From Citrobacter sp. 18056 (GTDB lineage Bacteria > Pseudomonadota > Gammaproteobacteria > Enterobacterales > Enterobacteriaceae), in the NCBI GenBank assembly GCA_902706235.1, contig CACSJR010000006.1:1-64000 (forward strand): a DNA stretch of 64,000 nt. The letters are read 5' to 3'. Made by a program: the position numbers and the translations under genes. This document shows, piece by piece, positions 40,246 to 51,290 of the stretch. Below the pieces are notes generated by a model. The model searched no databases. It was not told the origin of the DNA and saw only the letters and a program-made list of their open reading frames with translations. Position 1 is the stretch's first letter, and every line of letters begins with the position of its first letter.

Positions 40246-43200
40246 TTACTCTACGGAAAAAATTTTATCCAGCCTGCTGTATCCCAGTCCATTAATTTTC
40301 TTCACTTTAATCTGCACCGGGATCCGCTCCTTCATCGCTTCCACATGGCTTATCACGCCGATAACCTTACCACTGGCGTTCAGCGCGTCGAGCGCGTCCA
40401 GCGCGGTATCCAGCGTTTCACTGTCGAGCGTGCCGAAACCTTCGTCGAGGAACAGCGAATCAATGCGCGTTTTATGACTGACCAAATCGGACAGCGCCAG
40501 CGCCAGCGCGAGGCTGACGAGGAAGCTCTCTCCGCCGGAAAGCGTGCGGGTGTCGCGCACCGCGTCGGCCTGCCAGGTGTCCATCACTTCCAGTTCCAGC
40601 GCTTCGCTGGCTTTGCGTTTCAACAGATAACGCCCATGCAGGCGGCTCATCTGCTCGTTGGCCAGCCACACTAAATTGTCGAGCGTCAGCCCCTGCGCGA
40701 ATTTACGGAATTTGTCGCCCTCTTTGGAGCCAATCAGCGTATTCAGGCAGCCCCAGTCTTCCAGGGTTTGCGCGGCGGCGTTGATCTGCGCCATCAGTGC
40801 CTGCTGCTGCTGTCGATTGTCCGCATCCTGTTTCAGCTGCTGGCGGATTTCCCCCTGTGCCGCGCTGTTTTCGCGTAACCGCTGCGCCAGTTGGGCCAGC
40901 AACGTTGGCACTTGATCGCGATCCTGCGTTTCCGGTAAATCGTCCGGACGCTGCTGCTGGTGCTGAACCCGATCGTTCTGAGCCTGCGACGCCAGCGCCT
41001 GCTGTTGCTGCAACTGGTTTTCGAGCTGCTGTTTCAGCTGCTCCAGTTTTTGGCGCGTATCGTCATCCAGCAGCGCGGCCAGGAAAGCGTCCTGGTTGGC
41101 AAACTGGCTGCCTTCCAGCGCGGCTTCAAACTCTTTTTGCGCCAGCGTCAGGCGTTCGCGCGCCTGACTCTCCTGTTGTTGCAGCGTGTGCCACTGGCTT
41201 TGCAGCGACACGCAGTCGTGATGCAGCTGCTGCCAGCCGTCCAGCGCCATCGAGGCAACATCTTCCTGCGGCGCAGCCGTAGGCAGGGTGTCGAGCAAGG
41301 GCTGAAGCTGTCCCAGTTTTTGTTCGATGGACTGCTGCTGTTCGCTCTGTGTCTGCCATTGCTGACTTTCGGTCTCGCGGGCTGCCAGCCAGACGTTTTC
41401 TTCGCCGTGCGCGGGAAGCGTCAGGCTAAAGCCGTTCAGCGCTTCACCCAGCGTCAGCTGGCGATCGGCGATTTCCTGCTCCAGGGCGCTGCGCTGATTT
41501 TTCAGGTCGCGCATCTGACGCGCTATGTTCAATCGCTGGCTGTGCTGATAAAGCTGTTGTTCGTAGTTTTCCTGCTCGCTCAGCCAGCCACCGATATCAT
41601 CGTCAGGGGTCAGGGAGATCTGCAAACCATCGACGGTCGATTGCCATTGAGAGGTGAGTGCTTGCTCCTGCTCAGCGATGGACTGCAGCTCGCGTTGCTC
41701 AGCCTGAATTTGTTTCACCAGCGCATCGAGTTCGCCTTTCAGGCTGGCCCCGGATTCGCCAATCTGTTTGACCTCTTTTTCAAGCGCATCGCGACGGGCT
41801 TCGTTGACACCTGGCTTTAATGCCTGATATTCCGCCACTGCCGGATGTTCCGCCGAACCGCACAGCGGGCACGGCGCGCCGGGCTGCAAACGGGCGCGTT
41901 CATCGGTGAGTTTGGCAATGATTTTTTCCTGCTCGCACAGGGTCTTGACGTCATTGAACTGCTGCAGTTTTTCTTTGTACTGCTGGCGACGGCGGGCAAG
42001 CTCGGCTTCGCCTTTTTCCTGTTCCTGCTGGCGCTGAACCAGCAGCGGTTGCAGTTGTTGACGGCGCTTTTGCAGTGGCTGAAAACGGCTTTGTAGCGCG
42101 TTCAGCTGCTGGCGAAGCGGGCGCGCGGCACCGTGTTGTTCCAGCGCCGTTGCCACCGCAGTTTCATCGAGGGTGAGGGACGTGGTCGGCAGAGCGTTAA
42201 GCTGGCGTGTGAATTCAGTTTCTCGCTGGCTCAGGGTTTGCAACTGGGCCGCATCGCGCGTTTGCTGGGTAAACGCCGCACGCCAGCCGGTCAGTTCGCG
42301 CTGCCAGTGGCGATAGCGTTCATTCGCCGCCAGCCATTCATTTAGGGTTTTCTGGCTCACCAGCCATTGTTGTTGCTGGCGTTCGGCGCTGAGGCGCAAG
42401 CGCCCGCGCAGCGCCAGTCGGTTCTGTAAGCGAGTATTTACTTCTTCGGTTTGCTGGTGCGTTTGCGTCAGTGTCGTCTGGCTGTCCTGCAGACGAACCC
42501 ACATCGGGCGCAGTCTGTCGGCGGGTAACGACTGGGCGAGCGTAGAAAGCTGCGGCTGAGCGGTAGTCAGCGCCTGCTGCGCGGCACTCAGCGAGGCTTG
42601 CGTGCGCTGCTCTGCGGCGTGCAGCTCTGTTTCGCGCGTCAGCCACTGCTGCCAAATCTGGCCCCGAAGCTGTTCATTCTGCTGCTGTTTTTCGTCGTCA
42701 GTAAGTGCCTGCAAACGTTGCTGCAACGCCTGCTGCTGCTCGTCATTCAGCAAAATCATGCCCGAAGCCTGAGCCTGGCGTTTCTCGAGTTCGGTTTTGG
42801 CTTCTTTATGTTTTTCAAACACCATCGCGGAAATCTGGCCGTAAATCTCAGTGCCGGTCAGCTCCTCCAGCAGTTCGGCGCGCTCTTTCGGTTCGGCGTT
42901 GAGGAACGCGGCGAACTGGCCTTGAGAAAGCATCATTGAGCGGGTGAAGCGGCCATAATCCAGCCCGGTCAGCGAGGCAGTCAGATCCAGCTTGTCTTTG
43001 ACTTTTTCGGCCAGTATTTTACCGTCGTCGCAGCGGGCCAGCTCCACGCGTGGGGCTTGCAGGTTGCCATCGGGCTGATTGCGCGCGCGGTTCTGGCTCC
43101 AGAAGGCGCGGTAGGCCACGCCTTTCACCTCGAATTCCACTTCCGCCAGACATTCGGCGGTATCGCGGGTCATCAAATCGTTTTGTGATTGTGACAAGGT

Positions 43201-43386
43201 GCTGAGACGCGGCGTTTTGTGGTACAACGCCAGACAGATGGCGTCGAGGAGGGTGGTTTTACCCGCACCGGTCGGGCCGGTAATGGCAAACAGACCGTTG
43301 CTGGCGAAAGGCTCGGCGGTGAAATCAATTTTCCACTCGCCCTTCAGCGAGTTGAGGTTTTTCAGCCGCAGACTCAAAATTTTCAT
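40246..43386 (-). CDS. sbcC: Nuclease SbcCD subunit C
   Basis: A 1046-residue SMC/Rad50-type ATPase (E. coli 1048). The N-terminal Walker A is [16 protein letters not shown] (about 34-49). Two long Gln-rich coiled coils flank a zinc hook CPLC near residue 505. The C-terminal lobe has the signature [18 protein letters not shown] and Walker [14 protein letters not shown]. With SbcD it cleaves DNA hairpins and protein-blocked ends. Overlaps sbcD by 4 bases. The many cag/ctg codons of the coiled coil explain the long spurious frames on the other strand. Confidence 0.95.
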   Translation of the reverse strand: MKILSLRLKNLNSLKGEWKIDFTAEPFASNGLFAITGPTGAGKTTLLDAICLALYHKTPRLSTLSQSQNDLMTRDTAECLAEVEFEVKGVAYRAFWSQNRARNQPDGNLQAPRVELARCDDGKILAEKVKDKLDLTASLTGLDYGRFTRSMMLSQGQFAAFLNAEPKERAELLEELTGTEIYGQISAMVFEKHKEAKTELEKRQAQASGMILLNDEQQQALQQRLQALTDDEKQQQNEQLRGQIWQQWLTRETELHAAEQRTQASLSAAQQALTTAQPQLSTLAQSLPADRLRPMWVRLQDSQTTLTQTHQQTEEVNTRLQNRLALRGRLRLSAERQQQQWLVSQKTLNEWLAANERYRHWQRELTGWRAAFTQQTRDAAQLQTLSQRETEFTRQLNALPTTSLTLDETAVATALEQHGAARPLRQQLNALQSRFQPLQKRRQQLQPLLVQRQQEQEKGEAELARRRQQYKEKLQQFNDVKTLCEQEKIIAKLTDERARLQPGAPCPLCGSAEHPAVAEYQALKPGVNEARRDALEKEVKQIGESGASLKGELDALVKQIQAEQRELQSIAEQEQALTSQWQSTVDGLQISLTPDDDIGGWLSEQENYEQQLYQHSQRLNIARQMRDLKNQRSALEQEIADRQLTLGEALNGFSLTLPAHGEENVWLAARETESQQWQTQSEQQQSIEQKLGQLQPLLDTLPTAAPQEDVASMALDGWQQLHHDCVSLQSQWHTLQQQESQARERLTLAQKEFEAALEGSQFANQDAFLAALLDDDTRQKLEQLKQQLENQLQQQQALASQAQNDRVQHQQQRPDDLPETQDRDQVPTLLAQLAQRLRENSAAQGEIRQQLKQDADNRQQQQALMAQINAAAQTLEDWGCLNTLIGSKEGDKFRKFAQGLTLDNLVWLANEQMSRLHGRYLLKRKASEALELEVMDTWQADAVRDTRTLSGGESFLVSLALALALSDLVSHKTRIDSLFLDEGFGTLDSETLDTALDALDALNASGKVIGVISHVEAMKERIPVQIKVKKINGLGYSRLDKIFSVE

Positions 43387-44585
43387 GGCTGTTCCTCCCC
43401 GGAAAGCGCGTGCACCGTTTCGTTAAACAGCTGATGCAGGCGCTGTTGCTGCGGTTCTTCCAGTGCTTCCAGCGCCAGGCGGCGCGCAAAAACCTCTTCG
43501 ACTTTCAGTTCGCTTAGCGTTTCGCGATGTTCGCTGGCCATAATGCGCTCGCGCTGTTCGCGACTGCGGCGCACCAGTAGCACTTCAACCGGTAGCTCGT
43601 CGGTCAGGGCCTGAATTTTTCGCTGGATGTCGTGCAGATATTCGTCGCTGGTGATTTCGATATCGAGCCACACCGGCGAGGGGGCATCGCCATCGCGCCA
43701 CTGCGTCAGTTGCTCGCTGATGCTGGCGAAATCGCCTTTCAGCACCGCCAACTGCTGCGTCACGGGCACCTCCAGCGGCGTCACTTCCGCCAGTTTTCCA
43801 TCGTTAAAACTCACCAGATTGACGGTTTTCGCTTTGCCTGTTTCATCGAAGCTCAGGGAAATCGGCGAGCCGCAGTAGCGAATGTGCTCGCTGCCGCCAA
43901 TTTTTTGCGCCCGATGGATGTGGCCGAGGGCAATGTAGTCCACCGGCGGGAAGTTCTGCGCCGGGAAGGCGTCGAGCGTGCCGATATAAATGTCACGTAC
44001 CGCGTCACTTTTACTGGCGCCGACGGTAGTCAGATGGCCACTGGCGATGATTGGCAGCGGGCGATCGCCACGTAGTTCGCAAGCCTGCTGATATTGCTGC
44101 TGATAGTAATCAGTGATGGCCTGTAATAAATGTTGCTGCTTTTCCCCGGCGGAGGAACCGGCCTGGCTGACGATGACATCGCGTGGACGCAGAAACGGCA
44201 CCGGGCAGAAAATCGCCCCAGGGGTTCCATCGCGATGGTTGAGCACGCAAGGGGCCATCCCGCTTCCGGCGACCACGGTGGTGTTCAGGAACGCGAGAAT
44301 ATCGCGGGATTCGTTGAGCGTGGCGACGGAATCATGGTTCCCCGCCAGCACCACCAGATGACAGCCGGTTTGCTGCAATTTCACCACGAAACGGTTGTAG
44401 AGTTCGCGCGCGTAGCTCGGCGGTGAACCGGTGTCGAAGATATCACCGGCCACGATAATGGCATCCACCTCTTGCGCCTGGGCGGTTTCCAGCAGCCAGT
44501 CGAGAAAAGCATCGTGCTCAGCGGCACGGCTTTTACTGTAGAAATTCTGGCCGAGGTGCCAGTCGGAGGTGTGTAGGATGCGCAT
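43383..44585 (-). CDS. sbcD: Nuclease SbcCD subunit D
   Basis: The start at 44585 ([20 protein letters not shown]) gives 400 residues, as in E. coli; the frame extends 55 codons upstream across the ERIC repeat, which is not coding. It is the Mre11-type metallophosphoesterase. Metal ligands are seen in [32 protein letters not shown] and ALGHIHRAQ. It forms the SbcCD exo/endonuclease with the downstream, overlapping sbcC. Confidence 0.95.
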   Translation of the reverse strand: MRILHTSDWHLGQNFYSKSRAAEHDAFLDWLLETAQAQEVDAIIVAGDIFDTGSPPSYARELYNRFVVKLQQTGCHLVVLAGNHDSVATLNESRDILAFLNTTVVAGSGMAPCVLNHRDGTPGAIFCPVPFLRPRDVIVSQAGSSAGEKQQHLLQAITDYYQQQYQQACELRGDRPLPIIASGHLTTVGASKSDAVRDIYIGTLDAFPAQNFPPVDYIALGHIHRAQKIGGSEHIRYCGSPISLSFDETGKAKTVNLVSFNDGKLAEVTPLEVPVTQQLAVLKGDFASISEQLTQWRDGDAPSPVWLDIEITSDEYLHDIQRKIQALTDELPVEVLLVRRSREQRERIMASEHRETLSELKVEEVFARRLALEALEEPQQQRLHQLFNETVHALSGEEQP

Positions 44586-44620
44586 AGTGGGCCCGTGGCT
44601 GAAAAGCGAGGCCGTCATTA

Positions 44621-44743
44621 TATACCCTAAATAATTCGAGTTGCATCGAAGCGGCAAGCTTGCTTCCCCCCTGGAGCATAGATAACTATGTGACTGGGGG
44701 GCAAGCGCAGCCAATGAAGAGGCAGCTGGAAATATGACGGGTA
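44621..44743. repeat. ERIC (IRU) repeat element
   Basis: The stretch from TATACCCTAAAT to TGACGGGTA forms a long imperfect palindrome of about 123 bases. Its core, with CCCCCTGGAGCATAGATAAC and then TATGTGACTGGGGGGCAAGC, corresponds to the enterobacterial repetitive intergenic consensus. It sits between the divergent sbcD and phoB genes. Such elements are transcribed and fold into strong hairpins. Confidence 0.75.
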
Positions 44744-44805
44744 AAAACATTTAGGGATAACAGGGCGATGACCGCAGTCATTCAGTGTAATAATGTGAAA
44801 AGGCT

Positions 44806-44838
44806 CTATCATAAATCTGTCATAAATCTGACGCATAC
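44806..44838 (+). promoter_or_regulatory. Pho box of phoB
   Basis: Three consecutive 11-base repeats, ctatcataaat, ctgtcataaat and ctgacgcatac, match the tandem PhoB-binding repeats of the E. coli phoB promoter. They lie 56 bases before the phoB start and should give positive autoregulation of phoBR. Confidence 0.85.
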
Positions 44839-44893
44839 TTACGCCGAATAAGACGCCGCTTACAGGCACATGACTAATAACACAGGATTTATA

Positions 44894-45583
44894 ATGGCGA
44901 GACGTATTCTGGTCGTTGAAGATGAAGCCCCAATTCGCGAAATGGTGTGCTTCGTCCTGGAGCAAAATGGCTTTCAGCCTGTAGAAGCAGACGATTATGA
45001 CAGTGCTGTAAACCAACTGAACGAACCGTGGCCTGATTTAGTCTTGCTCGACTGGATGCTGCCAGGCGGCTCGGGCATTCAGTTTATCAAACACCTCAAG
45101 CGTGAAGCGTTAACGCGCGATATTCCGGTGGTGATGCTGACCGCGCGTGGCGAAGAAGAAGATCGCGTGCGGGGCCTGGAAACCGGCGCCGACGATTACA
45201 TCACCAAGCCTTTCTCCCCGAAAGAGCTGGTGGCCCGTATCAAAGCTGTCATGCGCCGTATCTCGCCGATGGCGGTAGAAGAGGTTATCGAAATGCAGGG
45301 CCTGAGCCTTGACCCTTCTTCCCACCGCGTCATGACCGGTGAAAACCCGCTGGACATGGGGCCGACCGAGTTTAAACTGCTGCACTTCTTTATGACTCAT
45401 CCGGAGCGCGTATACAGCCGCGAACAGCTGCTGAATAACGTCTGGGGAACGAATGTGTATGTAGAAGACCGGACGGTGGATGTTCACATTCGTCGTCTGC
45501 GTAAAGCGCTGGAACACAGTGGTCACGACAGAATGGTACAAACCGTTCGCGGCACGGGTTATCGTTTCTCCGCCCGTTTCTGA
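44894..45583 (+). CDS. phoB: Phosphate response regulator PhoB
   Basis: The start at 44894 ([20 protein letters not shown]) gives 229 residues as in E. coli; an ATG eight codons upstream is rejected. The receiver domain has acidic Asp10 and Glu11, the phosphorylation site Asp53 ([10 protein letters not shown]) and Lys in YITKPFSP. The OmpR-type winged helix at about 130-228 contains [16 protein letters not shown]. It activates the Pho regulon under phosphate limitation. phoR follows 21 bases later, and a Pho box lies upstream. Confidence 0.96.
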   Translation: MARRILVVEDEAPIREMVCFVLEQNGFQPVEADDYDSAVNQLNEPWPDLVLLDWMLPGGSGIQFIKHLKREALTRDIPVVMLTARGEEEDRVRGLETGADDYITKPFSPKELVARIKAVMRRISPMAVEEVIEMQGLSLDPSSHRVMTGENPLDMGPTEFKLLHFFMTHPERVYSREQLLNNVWGTNVYVEDRTVDVHIRRLRKALEHSGHDRMVQTVRGTGYRFSARF

Positions 45584-45604
45584 CAATTGACTGGAGTGTG
45601 ACCC

Positions 45605-46900
45605 GTGCTTGAACGGCTGTCATGGAAAAGGCTGGTTTTTGAGCTGATCCTCTGTTGTATTCCGGCCCTCATTCTGGGGGCGCTATTCGGGTATTTGCCA
45701 TGGTTCTTACTGGCGGCGGTGACCGGGCTACTTATCTGGCATTTCTGGAATTTACTGCAACTTTCATGGTGGCTATGGGTTGACCGCAGCATGACGCCAC
45801 CGCCGGGCAAAGGCAGCTGGGAGCCGCTGCTGTATGGGCTGCACCAGATGCAGATGCGTAATAAAAAGCGCCGTCGTGAGCTGGGGAGCCTGATCAAACG
45901 CTTTCGTAGTGGGGCGGAATCGCTGCCTGATGCGGTGGTGCTGACCACCGAAGAAGGGGCGATGTTCTGGTGTAACGGCCTGGCCCAGCAGCTGCTGAAT
46001 CTACGCTGGCCGGACGATAACGGTCAGAACATCCTTAACCTGCTGCGCTACCCTGAATTTTCCCGCTATCTCAAATCTCGCGATTTCACCCGGCCGCTCA
46101 ATCTGGTGCTCAACACCGGGCGACATCTGGAAATTCGCGTCATGCCCTACAGCGAAAAACAGCTGCTGCTGGTGGCACGTGACGTTACTCAGATGCACCA
46201 GCTGGAAGGCGCCCGCCGCAATTTCTTCGCCAACGTCAGCCATGAATTACGCACGCCGTTGACGGTGCTGCAGGGCTATCTGGAGATGATGCAGGAGCAA
46301 GCGCTGGAAGGCGCGCCGCGTGAAAAAGCGCTGCACACCATGCGTGAGCAAACCCAGCGTATGGAAGGCCTGGTGCGCCAACTGCTGACGCTGTCACGCA
46401 TCGAGGCGGCTCCGCTGGCGGCATTGAATGAAACTATCGACGTGCCAATGATGCTCAGGGTGATTGAGCGCGAGGCGCAGACTCTCAGCCATAAGAAGCA
46501 CATTCTGCATTTCGACATTGAGGATTCACTGCAGGTGCTTGGCAGCGAGGAGCAGTTGCGCAGTGCGATGTCGAATCTGGTGTATAACGCGGTGAATCAT
46601 ACGCCGGAAGGCACTGAAATCACCGTGCGCTGGCAGCGCGAGCCGCACGGCGTATTGTTCAGCGTGGAAGATAACGGTCCTGGCATCGCGCCGGAGCATA
46701 TTCCGCGCCTGACGGAACGCTTCTACCGCGTCGATAAAGCCCGCTCGCGGCAAACCGGCGGCAGTGGTCTGGGGCTGGCAATCGTGAAACATGCGGTAAA
46801 TCATCACGAAAGTCGCCTTGATATCGAAAGCACGCCGGGTAAAAACACCCGCTTCAGTTTCTTACTGCCGGAACGTTTGATTGCCAAAAAAAGCGTCTGA
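45605..46900 (+). CDS. phoR: Phosphate sensor histidine kinase PhoR
   Basis: A 431-residue kinase starting at GTG 45605, the E. coli length. Two membrane helices lie at about 10-58, followed by a charged linker and a PAS domain (about 95-200). The H-box is [20 protein letters not shown] with His213. The ATP-binding motifs are [13 protein letters not shown] (N), [10 protein letters not shown] (G1) and [13 protein letters not shown] (G2). It has no large periplasmic sensor; in E. coli it reads phosphate status through PstSCAB and PhoU. Confidence 0.96.
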   Translation: MLERLSWKRLVFELILCCIPALILGALFGYLPWFLLAAVTGLLIWHFWNLLQLSWWLWVDRSMTPPPGKGSWEPLLYGLHQMQMRNKKRRRELGSLIKRFRSGAESLPDAVVLTTEEGAMFWCNGLAQQLLNLRWPDDNGQNILNLLRYPEFSRYLKSRDFTRPLNLVLNTGRHLEIRVMPYSEKQLLLVARDVTQMHQLEGARRNFFANVSHELRTPLTVLQGYLEMMQEQALEGAPREKALHTMREQTQRMEGLVRQLLTLSRIEAAPLAALNETIDVPMMLRVIEREAQTLSHKKHILHFDIEDSLQVLGSEEQLRSAMSNLVYNAVNHTPEGTEITVRWQREPHGVLFSVEDNGPGIAPEHIPRLTERFYRVDKARSRQTGGSGLGLAIVKHAVNHHESRLDIESTPGKNTRFSFLLPERLIAKKSV

Positions 46901-46930
46901 TGATTCGGGTGTCAGGAAAGATTGACAAAG

Positions 46931-46952
46931 ACCGGCGCAAGCCGGTTTTTTT
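46931..46952 (+). terminator. phoBR terminator
   Basis: Accggc-gcaa-gccggt is a perfect 6-bp stem with a tetraloop, followed by a run of six T. It ends phoBR 31 bases after the stop. Confidence 0.85.
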
Positions 46953-47307
46953 GCTTTCCAGTTAACCAAACGGTGGATAATTATCAAACGCCTGTTGCTT
47001 TTTTGTTCGCATGATTAGCCAGAGGTTTTTCTAATATCTGGTCAATCATGCTAACTCGAAACTCGATATTGCTATAATCCTCTGGTTTTGCGATCCCTTG
47101 TTGCTTTAAAACGTTATAAGCGTTTAAATTGCCCCCAATGCAGTCGCGGTCTGACTGCTTTCGCGCGCTAAACCCAATAACAATTCTTCGTGCGTGATTA
47201 TCGGGAGTATTTCCCACTGCTTTGTTCGCTCTTGCCGTTGTTCTGTTCCACTGGAATAAATCGACGCTTTTACTTTCAACACCACATCCACAGGCAGTAA
47301 AGAGTTT
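46953..47307. other. brnQ upstream region, with an open frame on the opposite strand
   Basis: This 355-base stretch should carry the brnQ promoter. On the minus strand an uninterrupted 110-codon frame runs from ATG 47316, just inside brnQ, to TGA 46984. It contains low-repeat, protein-like stretches such as NVLKQQGIAKPEDYSNIEFR. I do not recognise it, it has no clear ribosome binding site, and its promoter would lie inside brnQ. The region is more AT-rich than its neighbours. I leave it unassigned. Confidence 0.3.
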
Positions 47308-48627
47308 ATGACCCATCAGTTAAAATCTCGCGATATCATCGCCCTGGGCTTTATGACCTTTGCGTTGTTCGTTGGCGCAGGCAACATTATTTTCCCTCCT
47401 ATGGTGGGTTTGCAGGCTGGCGAACACGTCTGGACGGCGGCCTTTGGTTTCCTGATTACGGGCGTTGGCCTGCCGGTTCTGACTATCGTTGCACTGGCGA
47501 AGGTCGGCGGTGGCGTTGACAGTCTCAGCACGCCAATCGGTAAAGTGGCCGGTATTCTGCTGGCAGTGGTGTGTTATCTCGCCGTCGGGCCGCTGTTCGC
47601 CACGCCGCGTACCGCAACCGTTTCTTTCGAAGTAGGCATCGCGCCGCTGACGGGTGACGGCGCACTGCCGCTGCTTATCTACAGCATTATCTATTTCGCG
47701 CTGGTCATTCTGGTTTCACTGTATCCGGGCAAACTGCTCGATACGGTGGGTAACTTCCTGGCACCGCTGAAAATTATCGCCCTGGTGGTGCTGTCCGTGG
47801 CTGCCCTGATGTGGCCGGCAGGCTCTATTAGCCATGCGCTGGATGCCTACCAGACCGCGCCGTTCTCCAACGGTTTCGTCAACGGCTACCTGACCATGGA
47901 TACCCTTGGCGCAATGGTATTCGGCATCGTTATCGTTAACGCCGCACGTTCTCGCGGTGTGACCGAAGCGCGTTTGCTGACTCGTTACACCGTCTGGGCG
48001 GGCCTGATGGCGGGCGTCGGCCTGACGCTGCTGTACCTGGCGCTGTTCCGTCTGGGTTCAGACAGCGCGACGCTGGTCGATCAGAATGCCAACGGCGCCG
48101 CTATCCTGCACGCATACGTTCAGCACACCTTTGGTGGGGCAGGCAGCTTCCTGCTGGCAGCGTTGATTTTCATCGCCTGCATGGTAACGGCAGTTGGCCT
48201 GACCACAGCGTGTGCCGAGTTCTTCTCTCAGTACCTGCCGCTGTCTTATCGTTCACTGGTCTTTATCCTCGGTCTGTTCTCGATGGTGGTGTCCAATCTG
48301 GGCCTCAGCCACTTGATTCAGATTTCGGTTCCGGTGCTGACAGCGATTTATCCGCCATGTATCGCACTGGTAGTATTAAGTTTTACCCGCGGTTGGTGGC
48401 ATAATTCGTCCCGCGTGATTGCCCCGGCGATGTTTATCAGCCTGGTGTTCGGTCTGCTGGACGGTGTTAAAGCCTCTGCATTCGCCGATATTCTGCCAGC
48501 CTGGACCGCGCATTTGCCGCTGGCTCAGCAAGGTCTGGCCTGGCTGATGCCGACTATCGTTGCCGCCGTTCTGGCAATGGGATGGGATCGCGCAGCAGGC
48601 CGTCAGGTGACCTCCAGCGCGCATTAA
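47308..48627 (+). CDS. brnQ: Branched-chain amino acid transporter BrnQ
   Basis: A 439-residue LIVCS-family carrier of E. coli length, with 12 predicted membrane segments. It starts [20 protein letters not shown] and has the family stretch [20 protein letters not shown] near residue 20. It imports leucine, isoleucine and valine with a cation (LIV-II system). It is followed by a terminator and proY. Confidence 0.95.
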   Translation: MTHQLKSRDIIALGFMTFALFVGAGNIIFPPMVGLQAGEHVWTAAFGFLITGVGLPVLTIVALAKVGGGVDSLSTPIGKVAGILLAVVCYLAVGPLFATPRTATVSFEVGIAPLTGDGALPLLIYSIIYFALVILVSLYPGKLLDTVGNFLAPLKIIALVVLSVAALMWPAGSISHALDAYQTAPFSNGFVNGYLTMDTLGAMVFGIVIVNAARSRGVTEARLLTRYTVWAGLMAGVGLTLLYLALFRLGSDSATLVDQNANGAAILHAYVQHTFGGAGSFLLAALIFIACMVTAVGLTTACAEFFSQYLPLSYRSLVFILGLFSMVVSNLGLSHLIQISVPVLTAIYPPCIALVVLSFTRGWWHNSSRVIAPAMFISLVFGLLDGVKASAFADILPAWTAHLPLAQQGLAWLMPTIVAAVLAMGWDRAAGRQVTSSAH

Positions 48628-48649
48628 TTAGCGGGCGAGGATTGAAATT

Positions 48650-48682
48650 AACCACGGGGCCATTGGCTCCGTGGTTTTGTTT
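48650..48682 (+). terminator. brnQ terminator
   Basis: Aaccacgg and ccgtggtt form a perfect 8-bp stem, followed by TTGTTTTTT. It lies within the upstream part of the proY frame, which supports the later proY start at 48704. Confidence 0.85.
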
Positions 48683-48703
48683 TTTGTACAGGCAGTGGAA
48701 TTT

Positions 48704-50077
48704 ATGGAAACCAACAACAAGCTAAAGCGTGGGCTAACCGCCCGTCACATCCGCTTTATGGCGCTCGGATCGGCAATTGGTACTGGTCTTTTTTATGGCT
48801 CGGCAGACGCCATCAAAATGGCCGGTCCCAGCGTGCTGCTGGCGTATCTTATTGGCGGCGTTGCCGCTTACATCATCATGCGCGCACTTGGCGAAATGTC
48901 GGTGCACAACCCGTCTGCCAGCTCGTTTTCTCGCTATGCGCAGGACAACTTAGGCCCGCTCGCGGGTTACATCACCGGCTGGACCTACTGTTTTGAAATC
49001 CTGATCGTGGCCATCGCCGACGTCACCGCGTTCGGCATTTACATGGGCGTCTGGTTCCCGGCGGTACCGCACTGGATTTGGGTGCTGAGCGTCGTGTTGC
49101 TGATTTGCTCCATCAACCTGATGAGTGTGAAGGTCTTCGGCGAGCTGGAATTCTGGTTCTCGTTCTTTAAAGTCGCCACCATTATCGTAATGATCGTCGC
49201 CGGTTTCGGCATCATCATTTGGGGGATAGGCAACGGCGGCCAGCCAACCGGCATCCACAATCTGTGGAGCAACGGCGGATTCTTCAGTCATGGCTGGCTC
49301 GGTATGGTGATGTCCCTGCAAATGGTGATGTTCGCCTACGGCGGGATTGAAATCATCGGCATCACCGCCGGTGAAGCGAAAGACCCGCAGACCTCCATTC
49401 CGCGTGCGATTAACTCCGTGCCGATGCGTATCCTGGTGTTCTATGTGGGCACGCTGTTTGTGATCATGTCGATTTACCCATGGAACCAGGTCGGCACCAG
49501 CGGTAGCCCGTTCGTGATGACCTTCCAGCACATGGGGATTACGTTTGCCGCAGGCATCCTGAACTTCGTGGTGCTGACCGCGTCGCTGTCGGCGATTAAC
49601 TCTGATGTCTTTGGTGTGGGCCGTATGCTGCACGGCATGGCGGAGCAGGGCAGTGCGCCGAAGGTGTTCGCTAAAACCTCGCGTAACGGCGTGCCGTGGG
49701 TGACGGTGGCGGTCATGACCGTCGCGCTGCTGCTGGCGGTGTATCTGAACTATATCATGCCGGAAAACGTATTCCTGGTGATTGCCTCCCTGGCAACGTT
49801 CGCCACCGTCTGGGTGTGGATAATGATCCTGCTGTCACAAATTGCGTTCCGCCGTCGTCTGTCGCCGGAAGAGCTGAAGGACCTGAAGTTTAAAGTCCCT
49901 GGCGGCGTGTTCACCACGATCGTCGGCCTGCTGTTCCTGGTGTTTATCATCATGCTGATTGGCTGGCATCCGGACACCCGCATTTCGCTGTACGTTGGAT
50001 TCGCGTGGATTGTGCTGCTGCTGATTGGCTGGCAGTTCAAAACGCGTCGCGACCGTCAACTGTCCAGCGCGCAATAA
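48704..50077 (+). CDS. proY: Cryptic proline-specific permease ProY
   Basis: The start at 48704 ([20 protein letters not shown]) gives 457 residues as in E. coli. It belongs to the APC amino-acid permease family, with 12 membrane segments and the signature [17 protein letters not shown] in the first. Helix 6 carries [17 protein letters not shown]. ProY is cryptic for proline uptake in Salmonella and E. coli; a histidine transport role has also been proposed. It is separated from brnQ by a terminator. Confidence 0.93.
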   Translation: METNNKLKRGLTARHIRFMALGSAIGTGLFYGSADAIKMAGPSVLLAYLIGGVAAYIIMRALGEMSVHNPSASSFSRYAQDNLGPLAGYITGWTYCFEILIVAIADVTAFGIYMGVWFPAVPHWIWVLSVVLLICSINLMSVKVFGELEFWFSFFKVATIIVMIVAGFGIIIWGIGNGGQPTGIHNLWSNGGFFSHGWLGMVMSLQMVMFAYGGIEIIGITAGEAKDPQTSIPRAINSVPMRILVFYVGTLFVIMSIYPWNQVGTSGSPFVMTFQHMGITFAAGILNFVVLTASLSAINSDVFGVGRMLHGMAEQGSAPKVFAKTSRNGVPWVTVAVMTVALLLAVYLNYIMPENVFLVIASLATFATVWVWIMILLSQIAFRRRLSPEELKDLKFKVPGGVFTTIVGLLFLVFIIMLIGWHPDTRISLYVGFAWIVLLLIGWQFKTRRDRQLSSAQ

Positions 50078-50082
50078 TTGTC

Positions 50083-50111
50083 AGGCCCGGCGGCATTCGC
50101 CGCTGGGTTTG
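50083..50111 (+). terminator. Weak hairpin after proY
   Basis: Ggcccggcgg and ccgctgggtttg form a GC-rich imperfect stem just after the proY stop. There is only a short T stretch. Low-strength terminator candidate between convergent genes. Confidence 0.35.
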
Positions 50112-50118
50112 CCTCGCC

Positions 50119-50919
50119 TCAGAACTGGTATTTATAGGCTAACAAAAAGCGTTTATCGGGATCGGCGATATAGGTATTGTTATCCTGGATATAGGTCATA
50201 GCTCTGAACGAGTGATGAGTGTTGATCGAATAGCCCGCGCCTATCCCGCCAAAATAACCAGAATAATTGTCTCCGGCATCGTTCTTCGAACCATAAGAGC
50301 CTGCCATAAACGCCATCAGTCGCCACTGAGTGGACAACGGTTTAAGCACAAAAGCGCCCAGATAACCGCTGCTGCCGGAGATATCCGTAGGGGCGAAACC
50401 ATTCTCAGGCGAAGGTGAGCCATTAAATCCCTCTTGTGAACAGGCATCCTGTGCCCGACGACTGCACTCTACTGCATCACCCGTATTATAGGTATAACCT
50501 GCCATGGGGAAGATCTGAAAACCGGCAGGTTCAATACCGAAATAACTCAGAGGCAGGAATGTGCCGATCGAGTAGTTGGTCTGTGATGCGCCGTTAGAGA
50601 AATCATTCTTGCCGATATTGAAATTAAAAATACCAATCGGAAATAACCATGAACCCCCGACCCGCCACTCAGACGCATCACTGTTGATCCTGGCGTTGAT
50701 TTTACGGGCGTCATCCAGCGCAAGAGATCCAGAAAACGTTACATCGCTGTCATCAAAATCATAATCATCGGACCAGGACACCCCCACCTGTGTTGTTACT
50801 CGGGTAGGATCATCGTCGGATTTTTCGCTATTCGTTTTTACGGTGCCTGCTTTTCCAAACGTTGCGCTGGAGAAACTTCCAAGAGCAATGATCAATACTG
50901 ATAACAGCGTTGTACGCAT
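50119..50919 (-). CDS. Uncharacterised outer-membrane-like beta-barrel protein
   Basis: I start at the ATG at 50919 (MRTTLLSVLIIALGSF), preceded by GGTGAA, giving 266 residues with a signal peptide of about 20-24 residues. The mature chain is rich in alternating polar/aromatic strands, such as DYDFDDSDVTFSGSLAL, SEWRVGGSWLFPIGIFNFNI and WRLMAFMAGSYGSKN. It ends in the aromatic YKYQF, as outer-membrane barrels do. Two Cys (VECSRRAQDAC) suggest a disulfide-closed loop. I cannot name the family. It is divergent from the citrate symporter gene, so an outer-membrane role in the same uptake system is possible but unproven. Confidence 0.6.
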   Translation of the reverse strand: MRTTLLSVLIIALGSFSSATFGKAGTVKTNSEKSDDDPTRVTTQVGVSWSDDYDFDDSDVTFSGSLALDDARKINARINSDASEWRVGGSWLFPIGIFNFNIGKNDFSNGASQTNYSIGTFLPLSYFGIEPAGFQIFPMAGYTYNTGDAVECSRRAQDACSQEGFNGSPSPENGFAPTDISGSSGYLGAFVLKPLSTQWRLMAFMAGSYGSKNDAGDNYSGYFGGIGAGYSINTHHSFRAMTYIQDNNTYIADPDKRFLLAYKYQF

Positions 50920-51290
50920 ACATTCACCCAGATTTGTTATGTCAGATACGGATGTGACCAGCAATATTCCTTATCGCTCATAATGTTAACTATATAGGCA
51001 GATTGACTTTTCTGCCGGAACTCCGCGTAAACTTCGTCATTTCTCTATTCAGTGAGATGACATGACTGATAAATGTGGCACTGTTCACGGAACAGACATC
51101 CTGGCTGACCAACCCGGATCCTCCTGAATTGGCCCGCCGCCGCCCGCCAGGCTGACGTGACGCTGGATTCATGCGTGAGGCTCATGAATCAATGCAGTAA
51201 ATGCACTTATTTTGCCCTCTGAAATCACGCACTCTCAAGGTTGATGAAAAGTTAAATGTGTTAGCTTTCATGTTAACTACGGAGGGCGAG
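50920..51290. promoter_or_regulatory. Divergent control region of the citrate cassette
   Basis: These 371 bases separate the barrel protein gene from the citrate symporter gene. A perfect dyad GATTCATG / CATGAATC with a 9-base spacer lies at 51166-51190, about 100 bases before the symporter start. It contains an ATTCAT-N-ATGAAT arrangement compatible with a LysR-type or other dimeric operator. The symporter start has GGAGGG at the right distance. No other ORF convinces me. Confidence 0.45.

Noticed and set aside
44586-44750. 55-codon upstream extension of sbcD
   Set aside because: It runs through the ERIC repeat, and the conserved SbcD N-terminus starts at 44585.
48671-48703. 11-codon upstream extension of proY
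   Set aside because: It overlaps the brnQ terminator; ProY similarity begins at 48704.
50990-51172. 60-codon reverse ORF in the citrate control region
   Set aside because: No ribosome binding site, biased Arg/Gly/Ser composition and no recognisable pattern; more likely regulatory DNA.
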